The position numbers were made by a program, and so were the translations under genes. A stretch of DNA of 64,000 nt from Diploscapter coronatus (lineage: Eukaryota; Nematoda; Chromadorea; Rhabditida; Rhabditidae): the NCBI GenBank assembly GCA_964036155.1, contig OZ038423.1:55133249-55197248 (forward strand), given 5' to 3'. The notes below the pieces were generated by a model. The model saw only the letters and a list, made by a program, of their open reading frames with translations. It did no database searches and was not told the origin of the DNA. Every line of letters begins with the position of its first letter. Positions within the stretch are counted from its first letter, which is position 1. Of this stretch, positions 23,679-34,833 are shown piece after piece.

Positions 23679-25171
23679 TCAAATATGGATTTTGGTTTTG
23701 GGAAAGGAAAAAATCGGTTCGTAAGAACAAATTTCAACATCAGCCGATTTAACAATCCATGGGTCTCTATTCCCATAAAAAATATTAAATTTACCTTGAA
23801 CTAGGTGGGATTGAGTATTCATTCAAATTTGCGTTTCTAAAAATAAAATTATCAAAACGCCTCTATCCATTTCTGCCAAATTACCGTTCTTGAGAATTTC
23901 TTAAAAACGGAACTCGCTTTTTCTTGCAAAAACAAATAACTCCTATTATAACGACGATAATAAGAACACCTAGTATCGAAGAAAGTATAGCTATCAAAAC
24001 TGAAAACTCAATATATGATCATATTTGACAACACTCTAACTCGTCATTATGTTATCCGTGCTGTTCTTTATGATCGGTGATGTAGTTGGTGGCACTGATG
24101 GAATAGTATAGCTACCGGCATTTGCTAAAGATACTTTCATTAAAAGTCATTTCTACTTTTGTGAGTCAAAAGAGTCTTTAGGTTTTCTGCCGGAAATACA
24201 CTTTATGTGAACACGCTAGATTTATGGCATCGTCAAAAATGGAATGTTTGATTCGAACTTTCCTTATTTGTTTCATTAACTAATCATGATATGTTCGGTA
24301 TAAAAATGATCCTAATCAATAGTTTATCATTCCGGAATGAAATAATTTCAAAAGAAATTCAGAATAATATCGAAAGATAGCGAAAATAATTACGCATTTT
24401 TGTGTCATTTGACGCATGCACATTTTGCTCGTATTTTCAAAAACTGTTTTGATACACGAATTCGCTTACCTACTCTTAACCTAATTAGCATTCCCGTTGA
24501 ATTTTCACCAGGATGCATTTGGATTAAAATTCCTTGGCAAATGCTTGAACCATTTGGGCGAAATCCATTTTCATCGCAAGTTCTATGATAAAATATTATT
24601 CAATTATCTCAAATCAAGTTGATCATTACGAAGCACTTGCTATTCCGTTTATCGGATACAGAAATGTTACATTTAGACAATCAATTCCGATTTCGTAATG
24701 ATATGCTTCATAAGTTATTTCGAACATTTCGTCTAAAATAACTTTCATAAATTGGAATCAAGAATTTTTTAGATCATTTTTATCTTTCACTCTTTTACAT
24801 TTATATCTAATACGCTATTTCTGTTAAAATAAAAAAAAGTTAAATACTAATTCTGTCATAATTTGAATGAGGTAAATTTTCTAACCTAGATTTAGCAATA
24901 GATCAGTTGTATTGAGAAATGGCCTAAAGTTTTGCTTTATTAGTGATGTTTAGACGCGTTCTGTGAGAGAATCAGTCAGCATATTTCCCAGAAAAGTTAA
25001 ATTTCATCCTCAAGTGAATTTGTTTAGGAAATGAGCCTTCTATAGAGTGGACGATTCTCTCACAAGACACGTCTTAATTTCTCAATATTTTAATTGGCAC
25101 ATTGATACAAATTTCTTTAATTAAACTAATATTATCCATATAGCGGATGTCAAAAATATGGGAGCGAGCAT
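23679..25171 (-). CDS. Small type I membrane protein with Ser/Thr-rich stalk
   Basis: Exons (high to low): 25171-25127 (tentative), 24923-24886, 24732-24630, 24582-24470, 24124-24041, 23999-23885, 23836-23795, 23766-23679 (TGA). From 24923 down every junction is in frame. Features in order: possible signal peptide MLAPIFLTSAIWIIL; a short ectodomain with N-glycosylation sites and three Cys; a stalk (SVPPTTSPIIKNSTD); a transmembrane helix (ILSSILGVLIIVVIIGVICF) followed by the stop-transfer CKKKR; and a ~55-residue cytosolic tail. The first intron's phase does not match (0 versus 2), so an exon is missing or the start is wrong. It starts about 200 bases after the stop of the secreted-protein gene upstream, so the two could be an operon pair. 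Family not recognised. Confidence 0.65.
24951..25081. mobile_element. ~130-bp inverted-repeat element, TIR with TGTGAGAGAATC
   Basis: The left end TTTAGACGCGTTCTGTGAGA continues AGAATC; the right end, inverted, reads TTAAGACGTGTCTTGTGAGA and continues AGAATC. It lies in the first intron of the membrane-protein gene. A related end (TGTGAGAGAATCG, then CTATAGAG) lies at 29476-29505. Confidence 0.55.
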
Positions 25172-25367
25172 TTTAAAATTAAAACAATTTCACACACTAA
25201 TCTCGAACAATTTTCTTCTGAAACTTGATACAATTTATAATTAATCAACTTCAAAATTTTAATGAAAGTTCAGACAAATCAGCTTATGGTTAAAATACGC
25301 TCAAGTGATTGTTTCAAAACGCTTCTTCTGCACTTTTGAATTGAACTACATATATATGTATAATAAA

Positions 25368-28300
25368 TTACGCTGGTAATTCATCTGTTGAGTATGGATA
25401 GTTATAAGTAGTAATAACATATTCTCCATCTGTAAGGGGATCATAATCTAAAATAGATTATATAATAAACTATTTGTAAGCCTGGAGGATGTCTTGGCAG
25501 AGGGAAATTGATTTTGCCCTCTCAAAACATTCTTATCGATATTTCAGTTTTACAAATAGTTAATCATATCATAACAATGAATATGCGTTTATTAAATTGC
25601 ATAATTTTAATAGCATGGACGAGGTTTGATAAATTCCGTTTTCAGGTTATTCTAATCTAGATGGAATTTACTAACTTTTATCATTGAATATGATGTTTTC
25701 AACTAAGATAAATTCTAATCGAGAGAAGCTCTAAAAATCGGTAAAGGAATTAAAAAAAAAATTTCACTTTTCCAAATTTATGCAGGACTATAATCATTAG
25801 ACATTACCTAGAGAAGTATGAAATGTTACACCAGATTTGGAATCTTTCAAATACAGAGTCCAGCATTTACCTCTTACGCGAACATTATAATAATAATCTT
25901 GAGAGAGACCGTCAAAATCACTAAAATATTGACTTAATCATTTGGGTATTTACAGTAGAGACAAATATATTTAGTTTTTATGAAACGCATGAACTTTGAA
26001 AATTATTTTAAGAATCAACTAACCCGTAGAAGTTCTGTATATCATCATTGATACGTGAACTGCACCCTGGTAATATCGAAACATTTCCACGCTAAACAAA
26101 GTAAATATTAAAAGGAATCATTTGGTAAATAAATTTCTAATATTGACTGATAACAAATTTGATACTCGAGCGCATTGGTTCGTAAAAAGGGAATACAGGA
26201 TAAAAAGTGAGTTTTTCGCCAATTCATATCCCAATATTTTTTATCTTCTGTTTTCTTCATCTTCCTTTCATTTTGACAATTCTAATTCTAGTCGTTTTGA
26301 AGGAAAGCTTAACGGTTTCAAAACTGAAATATTGGAGAAATGAAATATATTGCTTTTGAGCATTATTTTTGCCAAATCTCTGCGCAAAATTTATCAACTT
26401 ACTACTTCGATCGATGAAAAGGTTAGTTGACAATCAGTATCCAAATGATAATCATTACAAGGCTGAAGCATATAATAAACCCCGCTAGTCGACGGATCTG
26501 CGGAATAGTATCCATCACTACGAAATAATTGAAAGTTAAATTGAGTATCATTTTGAAAATCTGAAAGGATAAATGGGTTATGCTTGACAACTACAACATG
26601 AATGCACAAGATCGAAATTCCGAAATCCGTGCATTCCTCTCTCTTTCTTCTTTAACTTCCCAAAGTGAATACCTTCTTCGACAGAAATAAGCGATGTGAC
26701 ATCGTCATAATAAACTGGATTATCATTTTCTGGATTATATCCAGCAAAATATATCGTTAAAATTCCGGATTTTGCAACAACTTTTCTTTGCTTAAATATA
26801 TTTTCATCATTTATAAAATTGATTATTTATGGCATTTAACATTAATGGGAAGAAAATGCTCTATATGTACAACCTGTTGTTTTCCAAAACCATCAACTAT
26901 TATTGGAATAAACAAGAAATCCAATATTCTGTAAATTAGAAATTTTCAAATTCATCGGTTCTTATCCTGTTTTATCGGGTTAAGGAAAAGTCCTAAGTTA
27001 GTAATAATCTATTATTAATATCCTATCCTATCAGGATTCAACATCGTATATATATATATCAAAACATTTCAAATTTCTAGTTTAATAATTGAATCAACAT
27101 ATTCAAACTTACGATCCTCGATAAGTCATGTTTGTTCCAAAATCGTCAAATATTAGAAATCTCGAATATCTTTCTGATTCATAATAACTGTATCTAGTAC
27201 TAGTGAAAATCGCCCTCATAAATATTGGAAAATCATAATTCGACGAATTTCCCATGCTACATGCATTTGTTATGTCAAATATCGCATTTGGATGATAGAA
27301 AATTGTCAGATTTCTATTTTCATAAAGTATACCATAGCTCTCATTTACGATTTTTTTCGTGAAAATATCCGTATTTTCACAAATCGAAGCTGAAATTTAG
27401 AAATAAATTTGCGAAATAAAACGATGTGATGTTGTAGCAAATCTTATCAAAGGCTAATTATTTCTGAATGCAGTAATAACTAATCAGCGTCAGTTTAAGG
27501 AACAAAAGATGTTTGAAAAATCTATTTATAAATGAATAATTCTCCTGTTATAGACGTCTTACAAAAATCAAAGAAATTATATCATTATTTTAATTGGATA
27601 TGCAGTAACGCCCAAAAGTTTGGAACAATAATGACTTTGAGCACAACCCAATTCGTGCATTTACGATGAACCGATGAATTTTGTAGGCATATCTAGTCAC
27701 ACAATGGAATTGGCCTGTCAAATTAAAAGAGAATTGGTTCAAGACATATCTACGTAATTAACTTCTTGCGAAATTAAAATTGTTCCAAACTTTTAGGTGT
27801 TATTGTTTGTAACTCAATATAGTAAAAATCCTTACAGAAATCCTCATATGTGATGTTTATTGAAGAATTCACCAATGAGTCTGGCACTAGCTGAGTGGTC
27901 ATGAAAAATATACCCACAGGCCCAATATAATGATATTTCTGGTATGCCCTAGTTGTAAGAGGTAATCTAAACTAAAATGGCTTAAATGCTAGTACATATT
28001 TCTTTGAAAGAAACTAATTTTGCAGAATGGTTTTCAGCTATATTTGCATAAATAACTAACCCATAATTGACTTGAAGATCTGTAACCACATCAGTATAGG
28101 AAATATTAATTCCATAGGGATTGTCGATGTTGGTGTAGTTCGTTTGATTCCACGAATCCTCGAGTGTCAAGAGAACAAAATATGGTGTGGAGACCCAAAT
28201 CTGAAACGAATAAATCATCAGCCATCAGTTCTATATCAATAATAATTAGTAGGCTTTAAAAATGTCGGATAAAATTGATTTTATTTTATGGGTTTTATTC

Positions 28301-29038
28301 GTATCAAAGTACGAGTGGTTCAAGTCCTAACACTTTGAATTGTGAGATGATTCTAAACCTTCCACATCCTTTTTAACGTAAAGCTCAGTTAAAATCAGAG
28401 GTCTAAGAATATCGACTTCGAAATATTCAAATTTAAAACTTCAGCTTATAAAATTATGAGAATAAAACTCATCCATCGGCTCTGATTTCGAAAAAAGTAG
28501 GTGCCAAATTCGACATCGAAATGTTTAAAGTCGAATTTTCGCTTTCTAAGAGTAAAAAATAGAAATTTTACGCAGTCCTGATTGAAAAAGCCTGGCTAGA
28601 AACTTTTACAAACTCTGATAGGAAGTAAATGCTGAACAAAAAATAATTACTCACTTGATATGTGCAATTTGGCTGCCAGGTTAAACTGCAATTATCTTGA
28701 GAACAGTTTTGTGAAACCATTCTACTTTCTAAAATGATTGAATTCAGAATGAAGAACTATCCAATTCTAGAAAAATTCAAAATAATTTCTTTTCGAAACG
28801 AAATTACATTGAAAAATGATATTTCGTTGAATATCCTAGTTATTCATAGATCATAATTTTTGTCATACAATATTTTCTCGAATAGAAGCCCCGGAGCTTC
28901 TATTGGAGAAAGGCTAATATTAGAGAAAATGCGGTATATTTATTTCACACCTGGATCCTGAGATTCAACAACAACCACAGATAATATTAACAGACTTGCA
29001 ATGCACACCATTTTTACATTCAGTGACCATTTTTGCAT
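25368..29038 (-). CDS. Secreted, heavily N-glycosylated protein, nematode CUB-like character
   Basis: Ten exons (high to low): 29038-28951, 28728-28655, 28200-28061, 27966-27836, 27389-27113, 26785-26673, 26560-26403, 26091-26024, 25920-25808, 25447-25368 (TAA). They sum to 1,242 bases in perfect frame, giving 413 residues. The N-terminus is a clear signal peptide (VKMVCIASLLILSVVVVES). About ten or more N-X-S/T sites follow, with Cys in several exons. Aromatic-rich beta-type stretches (e.g. YHYIGPVGIFFMTTQLVPDS) and the NCSLTWQPNC block recall the nematode CUB-like proteins, many of which respond to pathogens; this is a resemblance only. No membrane segment, so it is probably secreted. Start ATG 29038 lies 9 bases after an AATTTTAG acceptor. 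Confidence 0.8.
27603..27805. mobile_element. 203-bp Tc1-like MITE
   Basis: The left end CAGTAACGCCCAAAAGTTTG continues GAACAAT; the right end, inverted, is CAATAACACCTAAAAGTTTG followed by GAACAAT (three mismatches in 27). CAGT...CAAAAGTTTGGAAC resembles Tc1-type termini. There is no transposase. The element lies in the fourth intron of the secreted-glycoprotein gene. A flanking TA duplication is not clear. Confidence 0.7.
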
Positions 29039-30586
29039 TATTATTTGATCTAAAATTGACTGTATAATCATTATAATAGAAAATAATCTTATAATCTCAT
29101 TATGAAGTATTTTGAATGAAAAATACGCATGATTTTATGAGAAATAATAATTAAAGAATGTCTGAAAAAATATTGATATCTAACTCAGAACCTATGTATG
29201 CATAAAATGGTTTGCAATATACAAGTTTGCATTTATTATCAAGGGATTAACTTATGTTTTATCACTAGATTTGTTATAATCGATAACATTTCAAATAATA
29301 ATGCCTATAAGGCGCTCATCGAATACGAATTAAGGTGTTACGAAAGGTCGCAATTTGGCAATTTGAAAGCGTAGGGTTAGGAAAGTGTAGGCATAAACTC
29401 CACTTTTTACATACTCTCTCAGGTTGTGATCTTTCGTGGCACCTTGCGAAGTATTAGAGCTTGATTAAGACAGAGCCTGTGAGAGAATCGACTTTCTATA
29501 GAGAAGGGGGTGACCAATGGTAAGTGTCGTTTTTAGAGTTTTTAGTGCTATCTAACTATATTCTATCTGAAAACCATGATTCCGAGCTTTTTCCGACATT
29601 TTCAGAATCGGGTACCGGGGTCCGGGGTCAAATTTCAAAAGTCATCCCGACACCCCGAAACCCTATATCAGATTGTTCAATTCGACGAGCTGAGTCGATT
29701 GGTGCGAACATTTTTCGGATCCGGCCTTTCTATCACAAGTTACGACTAAAAACAGTGCAAAAATGTCAAAAATATGGGATTCTCAGTGGAAAAGTCAACT
29801 TTCTCATTTCCTTCTGCGTATTAACTTCCAGTCTTTCACACAATAATTTACGAGCTCTGCTCATTCTATTCATATAGAAAAAAATCCGAAGTTGAATCAG
29901 GCCAGTTGACCGAAAAAACGATCCGAAGTAGGATAGGAAAAAATCGAATTTTCGAAAATGCCTATGGAAAGAAAATTCAAGATATATATCAATTGGTAGA
30001 GCTCATCAAACTGAGCAACTTTTGTGAAGACACCTCATGGTTATCTATTTATGGTATGCGCGGTATGGAGGTTTGAATGGATCAGACCCACGAAAATGAT
30101 AAAAATATTCAACATTCATAATTTTTCGAAAATCTTTCATAGCAAAAAAGTTTTATTTGTACCATCTAACGAGCACTTTTTGCATAAATCGCGATTTTCA
30201 AATTAGCATAGCTCTGCCCACTTTAGAGGGTGGGGCAAAATGATCCCATTTTTGTGAGTGGGAATCAGAGCCCTATCAACCCATATGGACCATATTCCGA
30301 TAGAAGGGCTTTTGCACAAATGCCAAGCCTTGTTCGGGTCTTATAAATAGTACGTCTTAAACTCGGATAAACAACTAAAGCACAGTGATTTTATAAAAAT
30401 AAAAAATAAATTATAAAAGAACGATGTCATTTATGCAAACGGTGTTGTAAAATTGTCAACAGTATTTATTTTCCATCCTGTATTTTTTTAATTCAGGCTT
30501 CGATCTCTGCCCTCGGAATTTTCGCTATTTTCTTGCAAATCTGCCTTCTTCTTTCATTTTTTTTTCAGGACTTTCCCTCGACAAAA
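29039..30586. other. Divergent intergenic region, no gene recognised
   Basis: It lies between the starts of the secreted-glycoprotein gene (minus) and the 330-residue gene (plus). The open frame at 29524-29877 has no domain and the look of repeat DNA. At 29476-29505 a fragment matches the end of the 24951-25081 element. Confidence 0.5.
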
Positions 30587-33504
30587 ATGGAAGGAGATGC
30601 GGACTCGACTCGCGGTGTGATCGACTACGATCCCAATGGAAATTCTGACGAACACGACAGATCGAGGGAAACTCAAAAGATAATGAGTGGCAGAGAGCCG
30701 GTGGGTTTCAAAATTCATTGATTGTTTATGATTTGGAAATGTCACGACGCCGCGTATGTGTTCAAAGTGAGGAGGTTAGAAAAACGCTCACATCCTACAC
30801 ACCTCCTTCATGTTGCGACATTTCCAAGTTGCCTACTTATTTTCATCTGCGATATACGAATTTGTATGCAAGATTTTTCAAAGTTGAAGCTCCTAACTGC
30901 TGAAATTCGTTGAAATCAAAGCCGAATTTTGTATTCTCTAACTGACGATCGTTTAATTGTTCAGGTGAAATTCGTGAGTCCCAGATTGCCCGGAACTCGA
31001 CGCGAGGTTGTCTTCCGCGACCGTCCCTCTCGCACTGTGGGCTATCCCGGGTTCGACACCTCGATGAGCTTCGTCTGCTCGGACGAAATCGATGTCAGGA
31101 CTGACGTTCATTGGAGGTGGAATGAATCTGAAATTGTAAGGAATTCGAACACTTCTTTTGCAAAATCATCTATTCGTCCTTCCATCACAACGCGAAGCGT
31201 ATTATTTCTCTCATCTGGCGGTAAAATATTGCCGGGAAGGTAAATGACGAAGCTATACCCACTGAGTTTATTATTGTTTAGCTGTCTTCAGGCAATCTTA
31301 ATGTAGGATTTTAAAATGAGTGGCAAGAATCCAGAAACTCCTGTAAATCATTTAAAACGCAATAAGCAGTATGTTCAGTTGGAATGTGCCGCTGTGGTCG
31401 CGCAGACCTGCCGCAACTACTGCCTGCTGTCGACGCCAATTCGCCAGATCGGAACTATCATGGTTTCTCGCAGACAGTGGGGGTAGGTCTAAAAATTGCT
31501 TGAAACAATAGAATTATCCCTTCTACACTTCGAAACTGCTATTTTTCGCATTTTTCTTTGCCAACTGCTAGATAGAAAGTCGGGGTATTTTGAGAGTATG
31601 ATAGAAAACGCTTAAAAATGCCGCAGACAATATTATTCGCGGAGAAGTGAGCATTTAGTGTGATGATATTTGAGTTGAAAAATCTGCGTTGGTCGTAAAA
31701 TACAGTACGCTTTGATACTTTATTCGATAAGAAGGAACATTTTTTGTACTTCCAGAATCCCCCCTCCTGCGGAACTTCCTCCATTCGGAACGTGGTGGCG
31801 TCTGCACGTGGTGCCCCTCGCTTACAGCCAGAAATGCAAGCACAAACTGCAACGGGATGTGACGCACGTGGCCATCAGCATGATCGACTACATTCCCCCG
31901 GAGATCCATCCTCTCAATGGGCAGATGAGAGGATTCGCTGGACTCGTCGAGGTTTGATCAATTCATTTCAGCTCAATCTGCTTTGTCATGCATTCACTAG
32001 AGTATGACAGTCCAAGACTAATGTCTTGTATTCTAGTTATGTCTGAAAAAAATCAAAACGTTGAAAACTCAGAAACGAAAACGAGAGCGGAATCTGCAAG
32101 GAAAAAATTTTCAAAATTTTCCTGAGACATACGGGACTTTGTCTATCCCTGTTCTGGATCAGTTTCCTACAAGATCTTGAAAAAGTCTCGCATGCAATGA
32201 TGACAGTAGTCCATATGAAACGTATGAAACTTGTCTTTTCTATATAATTACTTTTTCGATTAAATTTTGACGGAAACTGCCGTGATGAGTGAATAATTAT
32301 ATCGAAACTTTATCCATTCTCCTTACACCTGAATTTGAATAAGTTGAGTTCTAGTTTGTTACATGAAGTAATTACAGATTTGGCTGCAAATCGACCTGTC
32401 TGTGACTGGATGTGTGGATAAATTCTTTTACGATGTGGGAGTCAACGATTTCTACTATCTCGTCAACACAAATCAGCACGGACTTCAGGTTGGTTGAATG
32501 CTTTTATTTATTCTTAAAATCGAATATTCTATATCATACATTCAACTCAATCTTTTACTTTCATTCATTATAAACATTTTCAGGTGGAAATTCCCTACGA
32601 CCGACTGCAGCACATAATCGAAGGACCACGAGTCACTCGGGACGTCACTATTGCGTGAGTTTTTTCCTGATTAGGATGCCGAAAACTCAATTTCTTCAAG
32701 GTCTTGTTCATTAGAAGATTGAGATTTCATATTCTATTCTCATAATGAGTTTGAATTCATTTGCACTAAGCATCTAACAAATTTGCGCAATTTCTATAAT
32801 TTCACATGTGTGACAAATTTTCATAGAGAAATCGTTGTTTTCAAATCGAACCCTCATAAATTTGCAGTTTCTGGGCGATGTTGACGATGAGCGGGTCGGA
32901 AATGAATTGGGACATCGAAAGGCCCGCGAATGAATTGCCAGTCAAGCTCAAATTGCAGAATAATACCGATCTGTATGCGGTAAGTCTTCTTCGTTTTCAT
33001 AGTTCAGTGATTTTCTTCATCACAAGTGAAAAATAAGCTAGTTGCTTAAAAACGAATAATAGATGTCTATGGTCATCTTCAATTTCAATGCAATTTGACG
33101 ATTTTGAGAATTCAGGTCCTTCCCAACGGCCTTCTCTTCCAAATCATTTCTTTCGACGATCCTGAAGAGTGGTGGCGTCAGGTAGATTAATTTTGAAACA
33201 TTACTTGACAATGATCTTAAACATGAAGTATTAGAACATTCAAATTAGTGATATCGCACGATTTCGGCACCTTGTTATTATTAGCTAGTGAGTACTAAAG
33301 CGATTTGTAATTGTTACCAATTCTTTTCATTTTCCTGATGTTTCCCAACCCAAAACTTATGATGATGATAGTAGACACAATTTTAACTTTTATTCAACTA
33401 TTAAAAAACTAAAAAGATGTAATTCTTATTTTTTTCTGAGAATTTGTGTATTTCAGTTCGAAATCCGTGCCGAGGAGGACGGATCCGGCGACGACTCTGA
33501 TTAA
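30587..33504 (+). CDS. Conserved-looking 330-residue protein of unknown family
   Basis: Nine exons: 30587-30700, 30965-31135, 31379-31482, 31756-31951, 32378-32488, 32584-32654, 32868-32979, 33116-33181, 33457-33504 (TAA). They sum to 993 bases in frame. Start ATG 30587 follows a T-tract/TTTCAG acceptor by 17 bases, so it is probably trans-spliced. No signal peptide or membrane helix. Both termini are acidic (N-terminal D/E-rich, C-terminal EEDGSGDDSD). The middle is rich in aromatics and beta-like strands (PPFGTWWRLHVVPLAYS, WLQIDLSVTGCVDKFFYDVG, EEWWRQFEIRAEED), with a CRNYC block. This suggests a single globular cytosolic or nuclear domain. I do not recognise the family. Each junction being in frame makes it a real gene. 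Confidence 0.85.
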
Positions 33505-33689
33505 AGCGATTCTATTTGACTCAAAATAACAAGACAAACTTTTTGATTTAATCAGCAGAATGTTACGATTTATCGATATTTTAGTGAGCTCAGCTTATAG
33601 CTAGTTTTGTAACTATTGTTCAACAATGTTCCCTTAATGAATTGGTTTCGTGTTTAAAGGTCTAGAATCAAAGATGTTCTAATCAGAAG

Positions 33690-34026
33690 CTACGAATTAT
33701 CCTCGCAAAAAACGGAGATTTCTTGAAGAGATAGGATCACTTTTGACATCGGGTTTTGCTGCTTTGAAACGATATCAGCTGATAAGTAGACTACAGGCAT
33801 TGGAGTTAAATTAAACTGATCGAGCAGCCTGGTACAAGAGCCGCATTCATCCCGATTATCCTCGATTTCCCAGGAATCCACGTTTAGCTAAAACCGCAAT
33901 TTTCGATAATACTTGTTCATTGGGATCATCACTTATTTTCGTGGTTGAAAATCGTCTTTGTCGCGCGATAAGACTAAATTTTTTAGCTTTATGAAAATGA
34001 AGTTTCAAAAAGATCACAAAATTCAT
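33690..34026 (-). CDS. Possible small gene or 3' exon, doubtful
   Basis: 33887-33690 (minus) reads 65 codons to TAG after a good GGTTTTAG acceptor, with three Cys (ECGSC and one more). A second open segment, 34026-33913, starts with ATG and ends at a possible GT donor in the matching phase. Joining them needs a 25-base intron, which is too short for spliceosomal introns. Either the upstream exon lies elsewhere or this is not a gene. Confidence 0.25.
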
Positions 34027-34803
34027 CCGTAGAATTTTATAAGAGTAGCAACTTTTTATTGAAACTAATCATTGGAAATTTCAAGAAGATCTAACAGATA
34101 CAAAATGATTCTTTTCTTTTGCAAATTCAGATTTTTAACTAAAGTTTTTAATAATATAAGCTAGAGCTTAGGGATAAATTCAATTAGGAATTATGTGCAA
34201 AAAATTCGTCATAATTTTTGGTCTGTAGCTTTTTTTCCTATCATCTCATCAGTTAGTATACAAGTTTTGCTCAAATTCAATACGAAACTTATTCATAAAT
34301 CATCGTATGATTTTTTGTTTATATTCTTCTAAAGTTTAGAAATTCTTCATAAGGTGATCTCCCACTTTAGGGTGATTCAAGAATGATATAAACTTCATTT
34401 ATTCTACATTTTATCGCAGGTTTATAATGAGTTCCATTTGGCGAAGTTGGAGATTATTTTTTGTGTGCGAAGATAACCTTTCGGCCTCATCTTTTTAACA
34501 CCCATCAGTTTCATTCGAGTATTTGAAGAATTGACGAGTTAGTAGCAGATCAGAAGCAGGGCAAAGGAGCAGAGGGGCAACACAGCTGACTGCCGGCTGC
34601 TGACTTGTCATTGGCATGCACAGACGCAGGCACAGCGGTGCGTAACAGCTGAGAGAGGGAAAGGGGTAAAGACCTCCGACCCCTCTCCTCTCTGCTTGCT
34701 AACGGCTATTGAAGGAACAGCTCTGTCCTCTGCGTGTCTGCCTCTATTGGCTCTTGCCCTGCAGCCGCGTCGCATCAGCCAGACGCGTTGCGTGTCTCGT
34801 TCG

Positions 34804-34833
34804 AGTCAGTCAGTCAGTCAGTCAGGCAGTCAG
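34804..34833. repeat. (GTCA)n short tandem repeat
   Basis: Six or seven units of AGTC with one variant (GGCA), in the 5' region of the AP-4 gene. Confidence 0.9.

Noticed and set aside
23516..23752. 78-codon plus-strand frame
   Set aside because: It is partly antisense to the last exon of the membrane-protein gene and has no support of its own. A possible solo LTR here was also considered, but no second LTR or primer-binding site is visible.
29524..29877. 117-codon open frame between two genes
   Set aside because: No domain, no start context, and the surrounding DNA reads like degenerate repeat.
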